Shown one piece after another: positions 47,650 to 57,118 of a DNA stretch of 64,000 bases; the first letter of the stretch is position 1; each line of letters begins with the position of its first letter. This DNA comes from Phlyctochytrium arcticum (lineage: Eukaryota > Chytridiomycota > Chytridiomycetes > Chytridiales > Chytridiaceae), in NCBI GenBank assembly GCA_025602905.1, contig JAHLKI010000007.1, positions 310,001 through 374,000 of the forward strand, given 5' to 3'. The position numbers and the translations under genes are program-made. The notes below the pieces were generated by a model. The model was not told the origin of the DNA. It searched no databases and saw nothing but the letters and a program-made list of their open reading frames with translations.

Positions 47650-48651
47650 ATGGCTGAAAATGCTCCTACTCAAACTAACGAAGTCGAGGCCTTGCACAAT
47701 ACGCTGGCAGGCCTCGGGATCTCAGTGGACGCCCTGCGTACGATCATGGCTCCCCAACAGAATACCAACACTCCTCCCAAGAAAGCTAAGTATAGACTCA
47801 ATCCTTGGGACTCGGAGAATGACGACGACTCCGATGGTTCTAGCTCAGACGAAGAACCACCTACCCACGCCGCCGAAGCCTTTAAAGCTGGACAATGGGA
47901 TCTACCCGAAGAAACTCGCAAGATCCTGGCTCCCGACGACGAAAGCGACGCCCGCCTTTCTCGCTACTACACTCGGCGTATTTTGCGTAAACAACGAGAA
48001 CCTCGAGGAGGCTTCTGCAAGTCAGCCGAGCTCGATCCAGCCCTTGCAGATCTCAAAGGGAAACGCGTTGAACATACAGTGGGCGAGCTCGACAAGCAGT
48101 ATGCGGATACAGAACGAGATTTCGGAGTCACCGCACGTAACGAAGCAATCCTCCTCTGGAAAGCTAACACGCTCGTCAAATTCCTCAAAGACAGTCGAGA
48201 GACCGGAGAACCTCTCGATGGCGACCAATTACTCGCTAGGGCAGAAGACTTGGCCCGTTCGTTGGAACACCAAGTCACTTACACAGCGCACCTCAAAGCC
48301 ACCACCCGCTTCAAGCGCCGCAAAGCGTTCATCTCCGGAGCTAAGATGCCCGCCGAAATCAAAGACGCAGGAGACAAAGAGCCGCTCCACAACCGTTGGC
48401 TTTTTGGCGACGACCTGGTCCAAACCTGGCGCCAAGCAAACGAGAGACGGAACACACAACAGGTTCTCTCCCTCGCTGCCAATCGAAACCGTGCGCCTAC
48501 CGATGCTAGACGCCCGCAGCAACCACACCGACCCCGTGGAGGATATCGAGGTCAGGGAAACGACAGGGGCCGCGGCCGGGGCCGTGGCCAAACCAACCAA
48601 CAGTACCAAAACACCAACCAATTCCAGAACGGGAACCCGACAGCCAATTGA
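47650..48651 (+). CDS. DIRS ORF1, gag-like protein
   Basis: 333 residues from ATG 47650. It is acidic near the N-terminus (ENDDDSDGSSSDEE), then helical and charged. It ends in an RG-rich tail (RGGYRGQGNDRGRGRGRGQ) suited to nucleic-acid binding, as in Gag-like products of tyrosine-recombinase retroelements. It overlaps the start of the RT frame by a few bases. There is no zinc knuckle. Identification rests on position and composition. Confidence 0.75.
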   Translation: MAENAPTQTNEVEALHNTLAGLGISVDALRTIMAPQQNTNTPPKKAKYRLNPWDSENDDDSDGSSSDEEPPTHAAEAFKAGQWDLPEETRKILAPDDESDARLSRYYTRRILRKQREPRGGFCKSAELDPALADLKGKRVEHTVGELDKQYADTERDFGVTARNEAILLWKANTLVKFLKDSRETGEPLDGDQLLARAEDLARSLEHQVTYTAHLKATTRFKRRKAFISGAKMPAEIKDAGDKEPLHNRWLFGDDLVQTWRQANERRNTQQVLSLAANRNRAPTDARRPQQPHRPRGGYRGQGNDRGRGRGRGQTNQQYQNTNQFQNGNPTAN

Positions 48652-50764
48652 TAGCCACACTGGAACGAGCGACTTCGCAAGGGGCGAAGCGATGGCCGCT
48701 CAGACCAGAGCTGACCCCACGGGGGACACAGCGGTGCTGGCAGCAATGGCAGGACAGCGGAGTTGCCCCTTGGGCCAGCAGGATGATTCGGGAGGGAGTG
48801 TCAATCGAAATTCCACCCCATACAAAGATTCGCTCACGCTCACAAAAGTTTCGTCTGGCAATGAACGATCAAATGATTCTCGACAACCAGATCAAGGAGT
48901 GGCTGGACACGAAGGCAATAGTGGAGATCCAAGACCCCGAGGAGCGACCGCAATGCACTCTCTCAAACTTGTTCGTAGTGCACCAGCCGAACGGGAAAGC
49001 ACGTCCGTGCTTGGATGTCCGACACGTGAATGCGCACATCCCATACAATCACTTCAAGATGGAAGGAATGTCTACCCTTCGGGGTTTGATCCGCCCGGGG
49101 GACAAGATGGTCAAATTGGACTTGAAGGACGCTTACAATGCCCTCGCCCTTCACGCAGCTGCTCGTCGGTTCGTGTCGTTCGAGTGGCGGGGAAAGATCT
49201 ACCAATTCTGCGTTTTACCGTTCGGACTGAGCAACGCACCGCGGATATTCTCCAAGCTGATGCGAGCAGCACTGACACCCCTGCGTGAGAAGGGGATCCG
49301 CCTAGTGTTTTACCTCGACGACATACTGATACTCGGACGGACCAAGGAGGAAACAACGACGGCACTCGAGGAGGTGACGTCACAGCTGTTGCGGTTGGGT
49401 TTCACCATCAACCTGGCCAAATCGGTTCTACAACCAACCGAGACCATCCAATTCCTCGGATTCCAGGTCAACTCGAGGAATATGACGTTGACGCTGCCCA
49501 AAGACAAGGTCCGGTCCATCCGGAGAATGACCGACCAAGCAATTCTAAACCAGGTAATGACGGTCCGCCGCCTGGCGTCGCTGATTGGGGTGCTCAACAG
49601 TACGGCGCAGGCGGTCCGCCCCGCGCTGCTCCAGCTCCGTCACTTGCAACGGGAGCAGAATCGTGGCTTACGGAAAGAGGGCCGCTGGGACGCGTCGATA
49701 CTACTGAGCAAAGAGGCTCTCACGGAACTAACGTGGTGGCGCGATTCACTACGGACTTGGAACGGAGAATGCATCATTCCACAGGCGACGGACGAGACGC
49801 TGACAACTACGACCGACGCGTCCAGTCGCGCATGGGGATTCACCAATTCCACGAACCAGGAGACCAGCGGATTTTGGTCGATATGGGAGCGCCAACAGAG
49901 TTCGAACTACCGAGAGCTGAAGACAATCTTGTTCGCGCTACAGATTCACCGGGAACAATGGCGCCGGAAAACAGTCCGTCTGAGAACAGACAACACGACG
50001 GCGCTAGCGTACGTCAACAACCAAGGGGGTACCCGGTCCCCGCTCTTACTAGGCATTGCGAAACGATCTGCATGGAACGGAACATTCGACTGATAGCTCA
50101 GTTCATTCCCGGGAAGGAGAACGTTCACGCGGATCGCTTGAGTCGAATAACTTGGGACAGGAACGCATGGCAACTCCACCCTGTCGCATTCCAGACGATT
50201 CAAGCAGTATACGGAACTCGAACGATCGATCTTTTTGCCGACCGCCTGAACCGCCAGTGTCCCCGATTCTTCAGCTGGCGCCCAGATCCGGAAGCGGAAG
50301 GCACGGACGCCCTGGCCCAGAAATGGCCAACTACGGGAGCGTACGCCAATCCACCGTGGATCCTCATCCCGGACGTCCTCCGTATTCTCCAACAACAACG
50401 CGTGCGGGAACTGGTACTGATAACTCCCCGCTGGCCGGGCCAGGCGTGGTGGCCGGAGCTCTTGCGCCTGAGCGTAGCGCCGCCCCTAGTGATCAAGGCT
50501 CACCACAGCTTGTTCCGACCGGTACAACAGGGATTCGCACAAGGAGTGGGTCCCGCCAGTTGGGACTCCGTCGCATGGAACTTATCCGGGCGGCCAAATT
50601 ACACGAGGGCCTCTCGCCCGCCGCCGCAGCCCTTCTCTCAGAGGAGGTTAGGCCAAAGACTAGACGGAACAAGGACTCGAATTGGGGCAAATACAGTGCT
50701 TGGTGCCTCGAGAAGGGGCACGATCCAAGCAAATACGATGTCCCTGTCGCGGTCAATTTCTTGA
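48648..50764 (+). CDS. DIRS reverse transcriptase / RNase H / methyltransferase-like region, frame broken
   Basis: The first frame (48648-50093) starts without a good ATG; the first in-frame ATG is near 48786, so reinitiation or frameshifting from ORF1 is likely. RT motifs: LDVRHVNAHIPYNHFKMEG, VKLDLKDAYNALAL, LPFGLSNAPRIFSKLM and the catalytic FYLDDILILG. RNase H begins at TTTTDASSRAWGF and has LRTDNTTALAYVNNQGG. Within RNase H, at about 50030-50060, the frame must shift by one base to continue as ERNIRLIAQFIPGKENVHAD in the frame that runs to 50764. That second part holds FFSWRPDPEAEGTDAL and YANPPWILIPDVL; the NPPW recalls the adenine methyltransferase motif found in DIRS elements. Confidence 0.85.
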
Positions 50765-51651
50765 TGGATATGGCGAATACGCACACATTCAACTCCCTGC
50801 GTAACTACTCGAGCACCATATCCTCTACCTGGCTGCGTCTTCACCCGACGCGACCGCAGCTGGGGCGGACGCCCACCATGACCGATCTCCTACGCCGACT
50901 ACAGGATCGAACCGCGCGCCCGCGGCTTCCTCCGCCAACTTGGGACCCCATGATAATTTTGGACCACTTGCGGACTTCACCACTACCACAAGACTTACCG
51001 CTGGATGTATTGACAAAACGGACAGCGTTTTTAGTGAGTCTTTGCTCACTGTGGCGCCCACGATCGGACGTGGCAAGGATTTTGTATGAGGGGATGCGCT
51101 TTCAACCGCGCAACAAAATTCGAGCCACATCGGAGCCTGATTGGAGGACGTGGCCGTTAGACGAGGCCTTAGAGGGGGTCCATTTTCAAGAATTTAAGGT
51201 GAAAGAAGGACTCGAGAAACGACGCTACTTGCGCGCGTGGCCGGCGGATATTCGGATATGCCCGGTACACCACCTATTCCTCCTTCTCCGTCGTACTGAG
51301 GACCGCCGCCCGACACCCCATCCGACCTCGCACATTTTCTTGATTACTCGGGCCCCATACCGGGAAGCCTCCGGAGACACAATTGCCAACTGGATTCGAG
51401 AAATTATTGCGGCGCCGCCCCACTCTATCCGCGGGGTATCTTCTTCCGCCGCATGGCTCCGCGGTGCCGCCATCGATAGGGTGTTTGCCGCGGCAAACTG
51501 GAGTGAGCGTAGCCGCATGTTTTACCGTCACTACCTGCGCGAGGTACCGCAACACCCACCGGTCCCGCCCCTCAGCTATTCGGGCCGACAGATCGATGAG
51601 TCCGGGGATGTGGAACATGCCATTCTGGCCGGATCTACGAACTATCACTGA
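50575..51651 (+). CDS. DIRS tyrosine recombinase
   Basis: 358 residues from an ATG at 50575; the frame is open further upstream but there overlaps the RT region. The N-terminal core-binding part begins RAAKLHEGLSPAAAALLSEE and NKDSNWGKYSAWCLEKG. The catalytic part has the first Arg in LVSLCSLWRPRSDVARI, the HxxR box in PPHSIRGVSSSAAWLRG, the Trp-containing IDRVFAAANWSERSR, and the nucleophile region MFYRHYLRE. The R-H-R-Y set is complete, so this frame looks intact. The enzyme would integrate the circular cDNA. Its stop codon lies inside the first bases of the ICR, the usual DIRS arrangement. Confidence 0.9.
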   Translation: MELIRAAKLHEGLSPAAAALLSEEVRPKTRRNKDSNWGKYSAWCLEKGHDPSKYDVPVAVNFLMDMANTHTFNSLRNYSSTISSTWLRLHPTRPQLGRTPTMTDLLRRLQDRTARPRLPPPTWDPMIILDHLRTSPLPQDLPLDVLTKRTAFLVSLCSLWRPRSDVARILYEGMRFQPRNKIRATSEPDWRTWPLDEALEGVHFQEFKVKEGLEKRRYLRAWPADIRICPVHHLFLLLRRTEDRRPTPHPTSHIFLITRAPYREASGDTIANWIREIIAAPPHSIRGVSSSAAWLRGAAIDRVFAAANWSERSRMFYRHYLREVPQHPPVPPLSYSGRQIDESGDVEHAILAGSTNYH

Positions 51652-51752
51652 CACCGGGCCTTCTGCAGAGCGAAATCTGTCCAAGGATGGACGAATTTAT
51701 GAAGTCTATCCGTAAGACGGATGAGCTCTAGGAAGGCCCGGTGGATGTGATT
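51646..51752 (+). repeat. DIRS internal complementary region
   Basis: Bases 51646-51710 are the reverse complement of the original left end (43489-43540 joined to 47472-47484). Bases 51711-51752 are the reverse complement of the right end (about 51925-51966). The two meet at 51710/51711. This region is the template proposed to close DIRS cDNA into a circle. Confidence 0.9.
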
Positions 51753-51814
51753 CCCTCCCACGACCATATTCAAGTCGCTCAACCCACCACTACTAGGATC
51801 TACCTGCTCTTCAA

Positions 51815-51966
51815 CGGCAAAGGGAAACGGGAGGGTGAACGGGACACTATTTTAGTCTTTTCTATAGCATTTATAGTTATATTAGATTACACCAACAGAG
51901 ACTCGTTGCCGTGGGAACGGCATAATCACATCCACCGGGCCTTCCTAGAGCTCATCCGTCTTACGG
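51815..51966 (-). repeat. DIRS right inverted terminal repeat
   Basis: Inverted match to the left repeat from the CGGCAAAGGGAAACGGGAGG block outward, with an insertion of about 35 bases relative to the left copy. Ends CATCCGTCTTACGG. Confidence 0.88.
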
Positions 51967-52769
51967 ACTCCGACAAGCGAGGCTTGGCAAACCGACCAGC
52001 CTGACATAATCAGCGGAGTTTACGGCTGCCTTCTAGGGCGGGATCGCTTCGTTGAAAAAAAGCTATTCTTGTCAATTATCGGAGTATTCTAGAGTTTTGG
52101 CAAGCTTAATCTACCGCTGGACAACCGCAAGGCGACGACGGTTCATGACACATCTACGTGGAAAAGTTTCCAAGCTATGGGGATCCTCTTATTAAAAATG
52201 GAGGCTCAGATGCTGGGAGGGTACAGGGCTTCTAGAAAAGTGGTACCCTCATTGTATTATTGACAATGTAAGGGTTGCATGGGAAATGTGCTTTACCGGC
52301 TTTCTACTTTGTCTGGTGAGGGGGTGATGCTTCTGCAGCTTCTCCCGCGCGCGCGTGACTATCTTTGTCGCCATACCATCGAGAATACTTTCTGCTAGCA
52401 ATTTTTAGGTTATGCAAAGATCAGAGTGTTCCATTTTTGTCAAGCACTCAGTGGCCTTCATAGTTACCTTATTGAACATCTTCATACCTGGGAAAATATA
52501 CACAAAGCAAAACTTATTCGTTACAAGGATCGTGGATGTTTCCAAATGTTCTGCAAAGTCTGAGTATATATATAAAGCTCCTTTAGCCTGGAAGCCACCC
52601 TCGCTCTGTGCCGAATCATACATTCTCACACTTATATACACCCATTTGTTGATGCGCATTCTATCGGTCCGACCTAACACTACGGCTGTTACATTCTAGT
52701 CTTTGGACAGCCGTTTTATTTTCACCTCATATAAGTCCAACGAGTGTCTTATTCGTTCCACAGCCGCAC
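51967..52769. other. intergenic, promoter of C2H2 gene
   Basis: Right flank of the DIRS element, then a promoter with TATATATATAAAG at about 52565-52576, some 195 bases upstream of the next start codon. A short hairpin CATTGT...ACAATG lies near 52252-52269. No gene. Confidence 0.5.
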
Positions 52770-53933
52770 ATGTCGGATCAAGGATATGGCCCGCCATCAA
52801 CGGATGGATCGCCGGAAACATCAAAACCGCAGCCCCATTCTACCCTTTCTACTTACTCTGAGGACATGTACGACATCCTCCAAGAGTTTTTCCCCGAGTT
52901 GCTCGCGAGCGAGAACCGAACTGAGCCAGTCGTCTCTCCTCTAACTACAGCCCCGAGTTTGTTTCCCTCCATAACGGTTTCGGGTGCTCTGGCCGTAAAG
53001 GAATCCATGATGGCATGCGATGGCAACGGATTGTCGTATCCGCTGAGCAATATGACTCTGATATCATCTGCCGACACGCTTTGTGAAGATGATACGCTGC
53101 AGATTCCTCCCCCGCACCACAACGCATATCTTGGCGCAAACAAATTTTACAACAACAATATGTCGCAGGCGGGATCAGCTAGCACATCAATAGAGTCGCT
53201 GTATGAGCCAAGATATGAGATGTATACCGACTACGGGAACCCAACTTGGACAGATTACTCGGGCTCATCCTCAGCGATTCCCTCTGCCGCGCCATCTGCC
53301 GCACCGTCCATGCCGGTTTCGCGTCGTGGCTCCCATGTCAGCAATGCTTCGATATTTGCTAGTCCACCTCCATCAAGTACACCTTCCGTAGCACTCGGAA
53401 TCACCCATTCCCCTCACATGTCCAACCTCTCCATGATCAATGTCACCTCCGCCGACTCGACAATGGATCCGGCATATAACACGATGAGTGCCGGGGCATT
53501 CCCTATCGCGCTGCCTACCCCCACACCCACGTACGATGCAGATGCGGGCCAGCCAGCAGACTGGTTAGGTGTTCCACGACTGAGTAAACGACGTCGGGCA
53601 TCGGCGCCTGAACGCTCCTATGTCTGCCACTTTGACGGCTGCACAAAAGTGTACGATACAGGCGCTGGACTGCGGTATCATCTAAAATCGAAACATGGAG
53701 CACTCACAGCACGAGCCGCCAAGATCCGGGCAAAACCAAGAAACATTCTTTGCTCCAGATGTCCCGATAAGGCATTTTCGACTCGGGCAGGCCTGAAATA
53801 CCACCAGCAAACCATGCACGCGCAAGACTACCTCCTTGATGGGCCCTCAGATAGTGGTAGTGGTAGTTGCAGCGGAAGTGGGGATTTGTATCATGGTCCA
53901 CCTCAGGATGGGCCGCCACCTCCCTTTACTTAG
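52770..53933 (+). CDS. C2H2 zinc finger protein
   Basis: An intronless 387-residue protein. Two C2H2 fingers lie near the C-terminus: YVCHFDGCTKVYDTGAGLRY followed by HLKSKH, and CSRCPDKAFSTRAGLKYHQQ followed by TMH. A basic stretch (SKRRRASAPERS) precedes them and may serve as a nuclear signal. The N-terminal 270 residues are Ser/Pro/Thr-rich without a fold. The tail is Gly/Ser then Pro-rich. A transcription factor role is inferred from the fingers. Not a close paralogue of the C2H2 gene at 39788, which has three fingers of other sequence. Confidence 0.82.
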   Translation: MSDQGYGPPSTDGSPETSKPQPHSTLSTYSEDMYDILQEFFPELLASENRTEPVVSPLTTAPSLFPSITVSGALAVKESMMACDGNGLSYPLSNMTLISSADTLCEDDTLQIPPPHHNAYLGANKFYNNNMSQAGSASTSIESLYEPRYEMYTDYGNPTWTDYSGSSSAIPSAAPSAAPSMPVSRRGSHVSNASIFASPPPSSTPSVALGITHSPHMSNLSMINVTSADSTMDPAYNTMSAGAFPIALPTPTPTYDADAGQPADWLGVPRLSKRRRASAPERSYVCHFDGCTKVYDTGAGLRYHLKSKHGALTARAAKIRAKPRNILCSRCPDKAFSTRAGLKYHQQTMHAQDYLLDGPSDSGSGSCSGSGDLYHGPPQDGPPPPFT

Positions 53934-54313
53934 CCTAGTTTTAGTTGCATCTCTGGCCAACTTTACTGTATATATCATGCATAGTGTACTTCCTATACCT
54001 GAAATCTCTCTCTTTACTTACTACAGTGTTCTATCACCAACCATCTTTCTCTTGACTCTACTCCTCTTGGCATTCGTTGTCCTGTGGGTGGGATTTTACA
54101 TTGATGTGTGTACTGCCCGAACATTGCTATTCGCAGATAGTTTGGTGGAAGTTGGTCTATGATTGACGAGCGACATCAAAAAACTTCAACGCAAACTTGG
54201 TCGCAAAATCGTCGGAAAGAGGCTTAGCTACGCGTTTGACTTTGACGCGTTATTATTGAGACAACGGTTTAGTGAGAGGCGAACAAGGGGAAGTCTGGGG
54301 ATAAAAAGCCGAC
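53934..54313. other. intergenic
   Basis: 380 bases between the C2H2 gene and NPHP1. A hydrophobic open frame (53836-54162) overlaps the end of the C2H2 gene and looks accidental. Confidence 0.5.
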
Positions 54314-56793
54314 ATGAATCGACCAGCTTCAATCAAAAGCACAAAGAGCCGCCGGTCAAATCTGAAAAATCCCACCAATGATCATTCACGGCGACAATCC
54401 GAGGACGCCGGGAGAAGGCGAGAGCGATCCGCTAGTAACATCAGTCGTAGATCGTCTATGAAATCTGCCAAGAACGTCCAAGATGCATCAGAGGTATACA
54501 CAGGGGATAATTAGGAACTGGAAAAGCTCGATGCTCATACCTTATAGTACGCCCTTGCTCTGTATGATTACCGTGGCTCTACTGATGAGGAGTTGAATTA
54601 CAACGAGGGGGACACCTTTCTCATCCTATCTACCGAAAATCTCGATTGGTGGTTCGTGGCATAAACAAAAAGGGATTATCAGTAGGAATCTGATTTTTAG
54701 TCAGGCTTGTGCGAACACTGGGGGTCAATCATTTTGAAGGATTTGTGCCAACCACTTACGTGCGAAAATTGGAAACCGATGAGGTGGATGACATGCAACT
54801 CCGGCAACATTCGGGAAGTAAGGGCGAGAAAGCGAAAAGCCCACGCAAGGATGAGGACGATGAATCGTCAGGTTATCGGACGTCGGACGAGAGTGAGGAC
54901 TATGAAGGTTAGCTACATCATAGCATGGTCGCTGTGTAGGACCCATTGTTTATTTTTCTCATACCTCGTAGATGCGACGGATGGAGATTTCGAGAATGAC
55001 CGAGTGGCAGGATCCGACCCGGTCTCTATCGTTCGGCGTGTCTCACACCCTCACCCCGCAGTATCTCTCACTGGAGGCCGTAGAAACAGATGGCCAGATC
55101 GAAGGCCATCTAAAAAGCGACTGGTTCCTGCAGATACATTGAAAGGATTTGGGACACTGCCGCAAGGGTATCGTATGTCAACTCTTACCAAGACATTTGA
55201 CGAAGGTAGGCAAGAATCCTGTATCAATGCCCCACCCCTTTCTTAGAACAGTCGCATTCATATAGGAATCGGGCACTTGTCACGTTCACTGACCCCCAAA
55301 TTGACACCCGATGGCCTCGAATTCAAAGACCTTCAATGGAATCATGTCAAAGACAAAATCAAGAAGCGTCCCGCGAATTGCACAATTGCATTTTCTCTCC
55401 TTGACGCGCGCTGCATACCTCACCCAGGTCCACATGTACGGGTGGTAGGGCGATGCGTACGCATGGCCTTATTTGACAAATCCAATATCCTCAGCAACAT
55501 CCATGCGGTCCCTGCCGTGTATAATCCAGAGATGGAAAACATGTGGAGATTCTCGACCAAGGTGTGCATAGTACTCTCATGCATGAATTCAATCGAGCCA
55601 TGTATGTTGACTCTCAAGCAATATAGGCATCCCTCTTGTTCCCCAAGGATGATGAGAACACGTGCTTTTTACGCGTCAACGATGTCGACGTGAATCTCTG
55701 TATACTGTTTGAGCACTGTATAATAGTGGAGCGAGAGCAGAGGAATGGGGGCCTAGGTATGCAAACCTGCCCTATTTGTGTGCAGCAGCATTTGACAAAC
55801 GACACATTTTAGGGATTGCGCAGTTGAGCTGCGGTTGGGGTATCTTACCATTGTACAGTGCTGACGGGGGTCCTATCGAGAACAAAACCTATGAGATTAA
55901 ACTGCATGGAGGGACACCGTTCGAGCGGAACATCAAGCTCTATGAGGAGCCTCCGAAGCCGGGTACGTTGAGTGATACTCTGTCTCCTGTCGGTCGTTGG
56001 TGACTAAGCTGCGGAACAGGGCTGCTGGCGAGTCTGATTCAGCCGAATCGGTCCCCCCGCTTGAACGTCCGGGTTTGGAAACTCGGCAAGTCCGCGCTGC
56101 AACGTCTCGAGTAAGTCTTTCGGGAGTGACTCTGAATTGGGACCTTGAGTAAATTGACATCCTTTAGCCATCTCCCTGACACGCTGCTTTCCTTTCTGTC
56201 TGCGGTACCTGTGTTTTCTATGTATCGGCAAGTTCTAGCTGATGCACTTGTTGCTCCTAAGCGCGAGCACACATTTGTGAGCGTGGCGGAGCCTGCGCTA
56301 GGAATTTTCCCAGTATTGGCTGAAGAGAACGACCTATTGCGATTGCTGGTGGCTGTGTGGGAACGCACTTGGAGGGATATGCCCCGGAGAGAAAAGGTAT
56401 GCATTTTTTGTACATTGGTAGTCACCATCTTATTCACCAGCATACCTGACAGAGGTCATTGAAAAGAAGCAAACATAAACTGACGCAGTGCATAATGGCG
56501 GTTTGGCCGCTGCTTCACGTCAGAGAGCTTCCAAAGTGGTTGCCTGGGCACACCGACGTCTCCAGGGTAAGAGAATTGTTAAGTTATGCACAAAGTCTGC
56601 CACTTGCTGATCATTCGATGTACAGGCGCGTCAAGCTATCATTCAGCGGTTTCAAGAGATTGGAGTGTTAGACTTTTTGGGCAAAACTCCTCCCAATACC
56701 ACTCTTCGCCCATTCGATGCTTCTGAGGTTCACTTTAATTGCCTTGCTTCCATAGCTGCAGCTGGCGCCACAGCGCTTGCAGCGGGTGTATAA
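54314..56793 (+). CDS. NPHP1: Nephrocystin-1 homologue, ciliary transition-zone protein
   Basis: A multi-exon gene. Exon 1 is 54314-54493, encoding a basic Ser-rich leader. Exon 2 begins at 54548 with an SH3 domain: YALALYDYRGSTDEELNYNE, then the DWW pair, then HFEGFVPTTYVRK after an intron. An acidic linker follows. The C-terminal nephrocystin-1 region is clear: RCVRMALFDKSNILSNIHAV, then LSCGWGILPLYSADGGPI, then KTYEIKLHGGTPFERNI. It goes on with LPDTLLSFLSAVPVFSMYRQ and VWPLLHVRELPKW, ending at TAA 56791-56793. NPHP1 sits at the ciliary transition zone and gates protein entry. There is no N-terminal coiled coil of animal type in what I can see. The exon 2/3 splice near 54640-54705 did not resolve cleanly and may hide a sequence difference. 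Confidence 0.88.
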
Positions 56794-57118
56794 TTGGAAA
56801 AGCATGCGGGAATTTTGAAATATTTGTAGCTATAGTATTCAAGCGCCTATCGCCAGGCCAGGCGCTAAATAGCAGCCGACAGACCTCCCTCCCTTATATA
56901 CAAAAACAAACGATAAGCCAGAGGAACCCACTCTAGCGGCAGTTGCCCACACGCAGATCAAGACTGTACCGCCCTGTGGGTTCACATCTTGACATAGTCT
57001 AAAGAAACAAATCTACTTGCCAGTTGGCGACATTCTGTGGTATGGTCCGTCTGAACTGGTGTCATGAGAAAAACGTCCGTAACTCTTCCTGTACTGTCCT
57101 GTACAGAAACGCGGCCGG
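56794..57118. other. convergent spacer
   Basis: 325 bases between convergent genes, no feature seen. Confidence 0.5.

Larger units (their letters stand above)
43489..51966 (+). mobile_element. DIRS-type tyrosine-recombinase retrotransposon, split by a nested DNA transposon
   Basis: Without the 3,923-bp insert and its 8-bp duplicate the element is about 4.55 kb. It has gag-like ORF1, RT/RNase H plus methyltransferase-like region, and a tyrosine recombinase, with inverted terminal repeats and an internal complementary region (ICR), the hallmarks of DIRS1-type elements. Left end at about 43489 (GATAGACTTCAT). Right end at about 51966 (CATCCGTCTTACGG). The two ends are joined in the ICR at 51710/51711, which defines the termini. 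No target duplication is expected, because integration uses a circular intermediate and a recombinase. The RNase H frame is broken, so this copy is probably not autonomous. Confidence 0.9.

Noticed and set aside
47660..49288. A 542-codon open frame over the DIRS ORF1/RT junction
   Set aside because: It is out of phase with both the gag-like protein and the RT motifs. Its composition is that of a shifted frame of GC-rich coding sequence.
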